Of a stretch of 10,374 nucleotides of DNA, positions 7,803 to 10,374 are shown piece after piece. Under the pieces are notes generated by a model. It was given only the letters and a program-made list of their open reading frames with translations. It was not told the DNA's origin and made no database searches. Source of the stretch: Euperipatoides rowelli (Eukaryota > Onychophora > Udeonychophora > Euonychophora > Peripatopsidae). The stretch is taken from the NCBI GenBank assembly GCA_003024985.2, contig PXIH01S0001794.1. One strand, written 5' to 3'. A program made the position numbers and the translations under genes. Positions within the stretch are counted from its first letter, which is position 1. Every line of letters begins with the position of its first letter.

Positions 7803-7813
7803 TCCTGTCGCCA
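7803..7813 (-). promoter_or_regulatory. Candidate tRNA primer-binding site
   Basis: The minus strand reads TGGCGACAGGA here and TTCGAA follows a few bases later. TGG is the complement of the tRNA CCA end, and TGGCGAC matches tRNAs ending GTCG-CCA, such as animal tRNA-Ser(GCU) or some tRNA-Arg. The AGGAT and TTCGAA that follow also resemble the complement of a T arm, with a few bases missing. It lies at the expected place, upstream of gag and downstream of promoter-like and poly(A)-like signals. A weakness is that the bases just before it (AATTGGCT) do not give a CA end for the LTR. Confidence 0.45.
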
Positions 7814-8400
7814 AGCCAATTTTCTTTCCTTTATATGTCAGATACCAATGGTACGGGCTTTGCTGAGTTGGAATAGCCTACCTTATAGAGTAACCACCCT
7901 CTTCGTTTATTAGACTCTATTCTATCACAAGAGAAGCTATTTATTAGAATTCACAAAGTTAAGTTGATTAAAATTAATAATTACATACATACACTACATT
8001 AACAAACCAAGATTAGAAAAAGTCTTAAATAGGAACTAATTAAAATACCCTAACAAAAAAAAACAACTCAGTTTAGCCAATAGGAATAAGGAGGTGAGAG
8101 AACTAGGTTCACTATTGTTCCTTAGCCCTGATAGAGCGGTCCAAGTACCACCCCCCGTCGTGCTCTAAACTGGAAAAGCATCTGACAAACATAAATAATC
8201 ATTTCTATAGTAAAGTAACTCCCACACATAAACAATTTAAATTAACAATGCATCATATTTATTTCTAAAAACAATTCATGACAAAACTATTCCATTCCCA
8301 AATATTTATCATTTGCAATAAAATTCCCAACAAATTACAAGAATAATTTTCACTAGTGCAAGCTTGGGGAACGCTAAGAGGTGGTCAATCTATGTTGTGT
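7814..8400 (-). other. Probable 5' LTR region, limits unclear
   Basis: Read on the minus strand toward the primer site, there is a TATA-like TATTTAAG (plus 8024-8031) and then AATAAA twice (plus TTTATT at 7940-7945 and 7906-7911). This is the order of an LTR promoter followed by its R-region poly(A) signal. A GC-richer patch lies at 8069-8172, bounded by CAGTTTAG and CTAAACTG in inverted orientation. I cannot find a clear second copy of this region beyond the 3' end of pol, so LTR boundaries cannot be set. The far edge is arbitrary. Confidence 0.4.
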
Positions 8401-8881
8401 AGAAAATTTATTTATAAATTTTATTAAATAAAGTTATTAATTTAAATTCTAAAGTTCTGGACCATATTATGATTGTTCAAATTGGATAAAAAGTTCAGGA
8501 TACACAATAAGCTTGAAAAAGATGAATATTTGCGGTAAGAAATTTATATTATTATTTATGAAAATTAGCTCATTAACAGATGAAATAAAATTATTTTTGT
8601 CGATGGGGCTCTGCAATTGTTATAATTTATTCGTTAATTATTTTACTCATTGGAAATAATTTTGCAAATCAACGATTGAACAAATTTTGAAGGCAATCAA
8701 ATGTACAGTATATTGTGATCAATCACGCTTTGAAATGATTTGCAAAGGGTTGGTTAGTCATGGTCTGCAGTTTAGGTATTGCATCTCCTTGGTTTGGTTT
8801 GGAGATGTTACCAGTAGAAGATTCAAAAAATTTTAAACCCTTCTCTTTGACTCCTTCGTTGGTTTTGCTTTTATACCTGAA
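8401..8881. other. Intergenic or intronic sequence, no gene seen
   Basis: The first 280 bases are AT-rich with no open frame worth listing. From about 8700 composition becomes more balanced, with a hairpin CATCTCC (8782-8788) and GGAGATG (8801-8807) and the palindrome GTGATCAATCAC near 8716. The final 40 bases are pyrimidine-rich (CCCTTCTCTTTGACTCCTTC...) and end in AAG at 8881, which could serve as the acceptor for the exon proposed next. Alternatively this is the promoter side of a first exon. Confidence 0.4.
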
Positions 8882-8993
8882 GATCTGCTAACATCGTCTG
8901 CTATCAGCCAGCAAGCACCAGGATTTGTCAGTAAGATTATGACAACTTCCTCTATTCTGCATAGAATGACAACAACTGCAGCAGCTCCTTCAG
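8882..8993 (+). CDS. Candidate protein-coding exon, unknown gene
   Basis: The strongest evidence is the 3' edge: CAG|GTGAGTA at 8991-9000 is nearly a perfect vertebrate/insect-type donor. One frame is open from 8837 through this donor. It reads SSAISQQAPGFVSKI and then, from an ATG at 8939-8941, MTTSSILHRMTTTAAAPS, ending in phase 1. Composition is more balanced than the flanks. The left limit is uncertain: either the pyrimidine-rich acceptor ending at 8881, or a first coding exon starting at the ATG with A at minus three. The Ser/Thr/Ala-rich peptide matches no family that I recognise. It lies on the strand opposite to the retrotransposon. Confidence 0.4.
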
Positions 8994-9311
8994 GTGAGTA
9001 ATGCTTCAATTAGTATTTGTAATTAACAGAATTCCTTTTAATAAACAATGTAATGAACAAAAAGCTAATTTCATAACTAAATAATGAAATCTTTATAAAA
9101 TAGAAGTACATCATATTTTAAAATTATAAAGTTAATAATCTTCAAATTATATGCTGGTCTATCTATTCTTGTAACATAGATTAAATTCCTTAGTATTTAC
9201 AGTAGAGTAGGCTATACAATCATAGACTTGACCCAGATTGACTACTCAAAGGGGATTTGCATTATATTTTGCGCAATTAAACAATATTCATACAATATTA
9301 TATTAAAATCT
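8994..9311 (+). other. Probable intron start, no gene seen
   Basis: This is AT-rich sequence directly after the strong donor at 8993/8994. There is no reading frame of note. Near the end, TTATATTTTGCGCAATTAA (9262-9280) resembles ATATACTTTGCACAATTAA (26-44), suggesting that the relation between the two flanks extends beyond the main repeat, with an extra segment in the left copy. Confidence 0.4.
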
Positions 9312-9538
9312 AGCTAAAACTTCACACATAACAAACAAAATATAATGAAAAGAATTTTCATTATCTAAAATATATAATTTTCAATTTGAACACAAATACA
9401 CATATCTGCCACTCTTCAGGAATTATGTAGTCCCATAGTGTTAAAATAATCTAACAAAAAAATAGGCATGAAAGGAATAACAATGCCTTTCATTCTGGAG
9501 TTTATCTACTTCATTAGTATAATAAGTAGAAAACTACA
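9312..9538. repeat. Dispersed direct repeat, right copy
   Basis: This is the counterpart of 226-442, in the same orientation, about 227 bp and roughly 90 percent identical by eye. Differences are scattered substitutions plus small insertions such as an extra ACAA near 9335 and bases near 9395. Both hairpins recur: ATGAAAGG (9468-9475) with CCTTTCAT (9486-9493), and TCTACTT (9505-9511) with AAGTAGA (9524-9530). The second has one more base pair than in the left copy. It lies inside the putative intron between the two candidate exons. It has no coding content. Confidence 0.85.
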
Positions 9539-10310
9539 AATATGTTCAAAAACATTTAGGAATAAACTTAGGCCTATACATTTTTTAAATCAAAATTTAA
9601 ATCATATTTTAAAAATCAAAACAAAAAATTATATATCCAACAGAAGAGATAATGAGGAAAAATGTAAAAATATCAGGAAAAATAACTTTTTTTTTTATTT
9701 TTCAACTTATAGAAAAAAATTAAAAATAAAACTTTTATTTTTAATATTGTTTTTCTTTATAGATTTAGATTCCTGATCAAAAAATAAACAACACTGTCAT
9801 TTTAGATTTTTTTTTAATCTCTTATAAAATTTTAAATATTCAACAAAATGTTATATTTATACATAAATGAATATTTGAATTTTGTGCTCCCTGTCAAAGC
9901 TCATAAATGTTGAGAAATGACAGGTTGCATACCCTAATGGCAAGAGAGTGATGTGATCATGTGACTCCGGTTCTGCAGATGTATTTTTTTTCATAAATAA
10001 AAATATTTAAAGTGGTTTATNAATGCCTATTTCAACTTCATTGATTTGTGTGTATTTTTTGTAAAAACAATGCTTGTTTAATTAATCTATGTGTTATATT
10101 GAGTCCAAAAATGCATCAAAATTAGACTTTTATACCAATATTTATCAAAATATAAAACTGGCAAGTGACGTAAAGTCTATAATTTTGCTAGATAAATCTT
10201 GCATGGTTGTCAGACGAGCTGTATATGTGCAACGGTTTGAGCATTAACAGACCAATAAGAATGTACTGTAGATCAGTGATTCAGAACCCTGATTTTTTTT
10301 TTATTTGCAG
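9539..10310 (+). other. AT-rich probable intron ending in strong acceptor
   Basis: A 102-codon open frame starting in the repeat (9468-9776) is Lys/Asn/Ile/Phe-rich low-complexity sequence and not a credible gene. Composition becomes more balanced around 9880-9990 and again after 10140, without a recognisable gene. One base is unresolved (N at 10021). The end has the full set of acceptor signals: a branch-like CTGAT at 10289-10293, a pyrimidine run, and ATTTGCAG ending at 10310. This suits the 3' end of an intron on the plus strand. Confidence 0.5.
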
Positions 10311-10357
10311 TCTGTGGTTTTTATAAAGGCAACTTGAAACAAACGCAAGTAGGCTGA
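10311..10357 (+). CDS. Candidate short exon, unknown gene
   Basis: This follows the strong acceptor ending at 10310. Joined in phase 1 to the exon ending at 8993, it stays open for 14 whole codons (CGFYKGNLKQTQVG) to a TGA at 10355-10357. The other two phases stop within four to nine codons. AATAAA follows at 10359-10364, so it might be a short terminal exon, although a poly(A) signal two bases from the stop is unusually close. The window ends 10 bases later, so an exon continuing in another phase, or an acceptor-like decoy, cannot be excluded. Confidence 0.25.
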
Positions 10358-10374
10358 AAATAAACCTTTAACAA

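Larger units (their letters stand above)
2075..7813 (-). mobile_element. Decayed Ty3/gypsy-type LTR retrotransposon
   Basis: On the minus strand, in the order expected for Ty3/gypsy elements, come a primer-site candidate, gag with a CCHC knuckle, aspartic protease, reverse transcriptase, RNase H and integrase. Integrase lies after RNase H, which separates it from Ty1/copia. There is no env-like frame after pol and no chromodomain is evident. The element is inactive: I count well over a dozen frame breaks or stops, the integrase core is deleted, and another insertion interrupts it at 3451-3606. Clear LTRs cannot be delimited, so the true ends may lie outside these limits, up to about 8400 on the 5' side and about 1860 on the 3' side. 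The 412/mdg1-like lineage is only a guess. Confidence 0.93.

Noticed and set aside
7840-7856. Alternative primer site TGGTATCTGACA on the minus strand
   Set aside because: It follows a CA-like end but matches no animal tRNA 3' end that I can recall, so it is less convincing than 7803-7813.
9468-9776. Plus-strand 102-codon open frame
   Set aside because: It starts inside the direct repeat, is almost entirely Lys/Asn/Ile/Phe, and has no counterpart in the left repeat copy. It is open by chance.
1-10374. CRISPR array, tRNA, rRNA or bacterial defence system
   Set aside because: There is no regularly spaced repeat set beyond the four tandem units, no cloverleaf-capable segment and no prokaryotic gene organisation.

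Overview
The window looks like non-coding DNA from an animal nuclear genome. It is very AT-rich, has no bacterial gene layout, carries intron-type splice signals, and is dominated by one decayed Ty3/gypsy-type (Metaviridae-like) LTR retrotransposon on the minus strand. The tRNA-type primer site and gag-pol layout would suit an arthropod or other invertebrate host, but that is inference; nothing here identifies a species.

Left flank (1-2074): AT-rich sequence with a microrepeat (149-177), one copy of a 217-bp repeat (226-442), a perfect hairpin (1224-1251) and a GC-richer, coding-looking island (about 1369-1841) in broken plus-strand frames that I cannot name.

Retrotransposon (about 2075-7813, read right to left): candidate tRNA primer site (7803-7813), leader, broken gag with a CCHC zinc knuckle (7505-6179), linker and aspartic protease with DTG (6178-5340), reverse transcriptase (5339-4371), RNase H (4370-3821), integrase zinc-binding end (3820-3287), integrase remainder (3286-2580), pol tail (2579-2337), then four tandem 40-43 bp repeats (2075-2234). 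No env-like frame follows pol. The copy is dead: stops and frameshifts in every domain, a stop and small deletion at the RT active-site box, a lost RNase H aspartate codon, loss of the integrase catalytic core, and a 156-bp insertion flanked by an 8-bp direct duplication. LTRs are not clearly recognisable; an ordered set of minus-strand promoter and poly(A) signals at 7814-8031 marks the likely 5' LTR, and a faint match near 1930-1978 may be the ruined 3' LTR.

Right flank (8400-10374): a candidate plus-strand exon ending in a textbook donor (8882-8993), a second copy of the 217-bp repeat (9312-9538), AT-rich intron-like DNA, and a candidate exon after a strong acceptor (10311-10357). If these exons are real, the retrotransposon lies upstream of them and antisense to them. 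I saw no convincing new biological system. The most informative structures are the nested insertion with its target duplication, the two direct repeats 9 kb apart, and the unidentified coding-like island.
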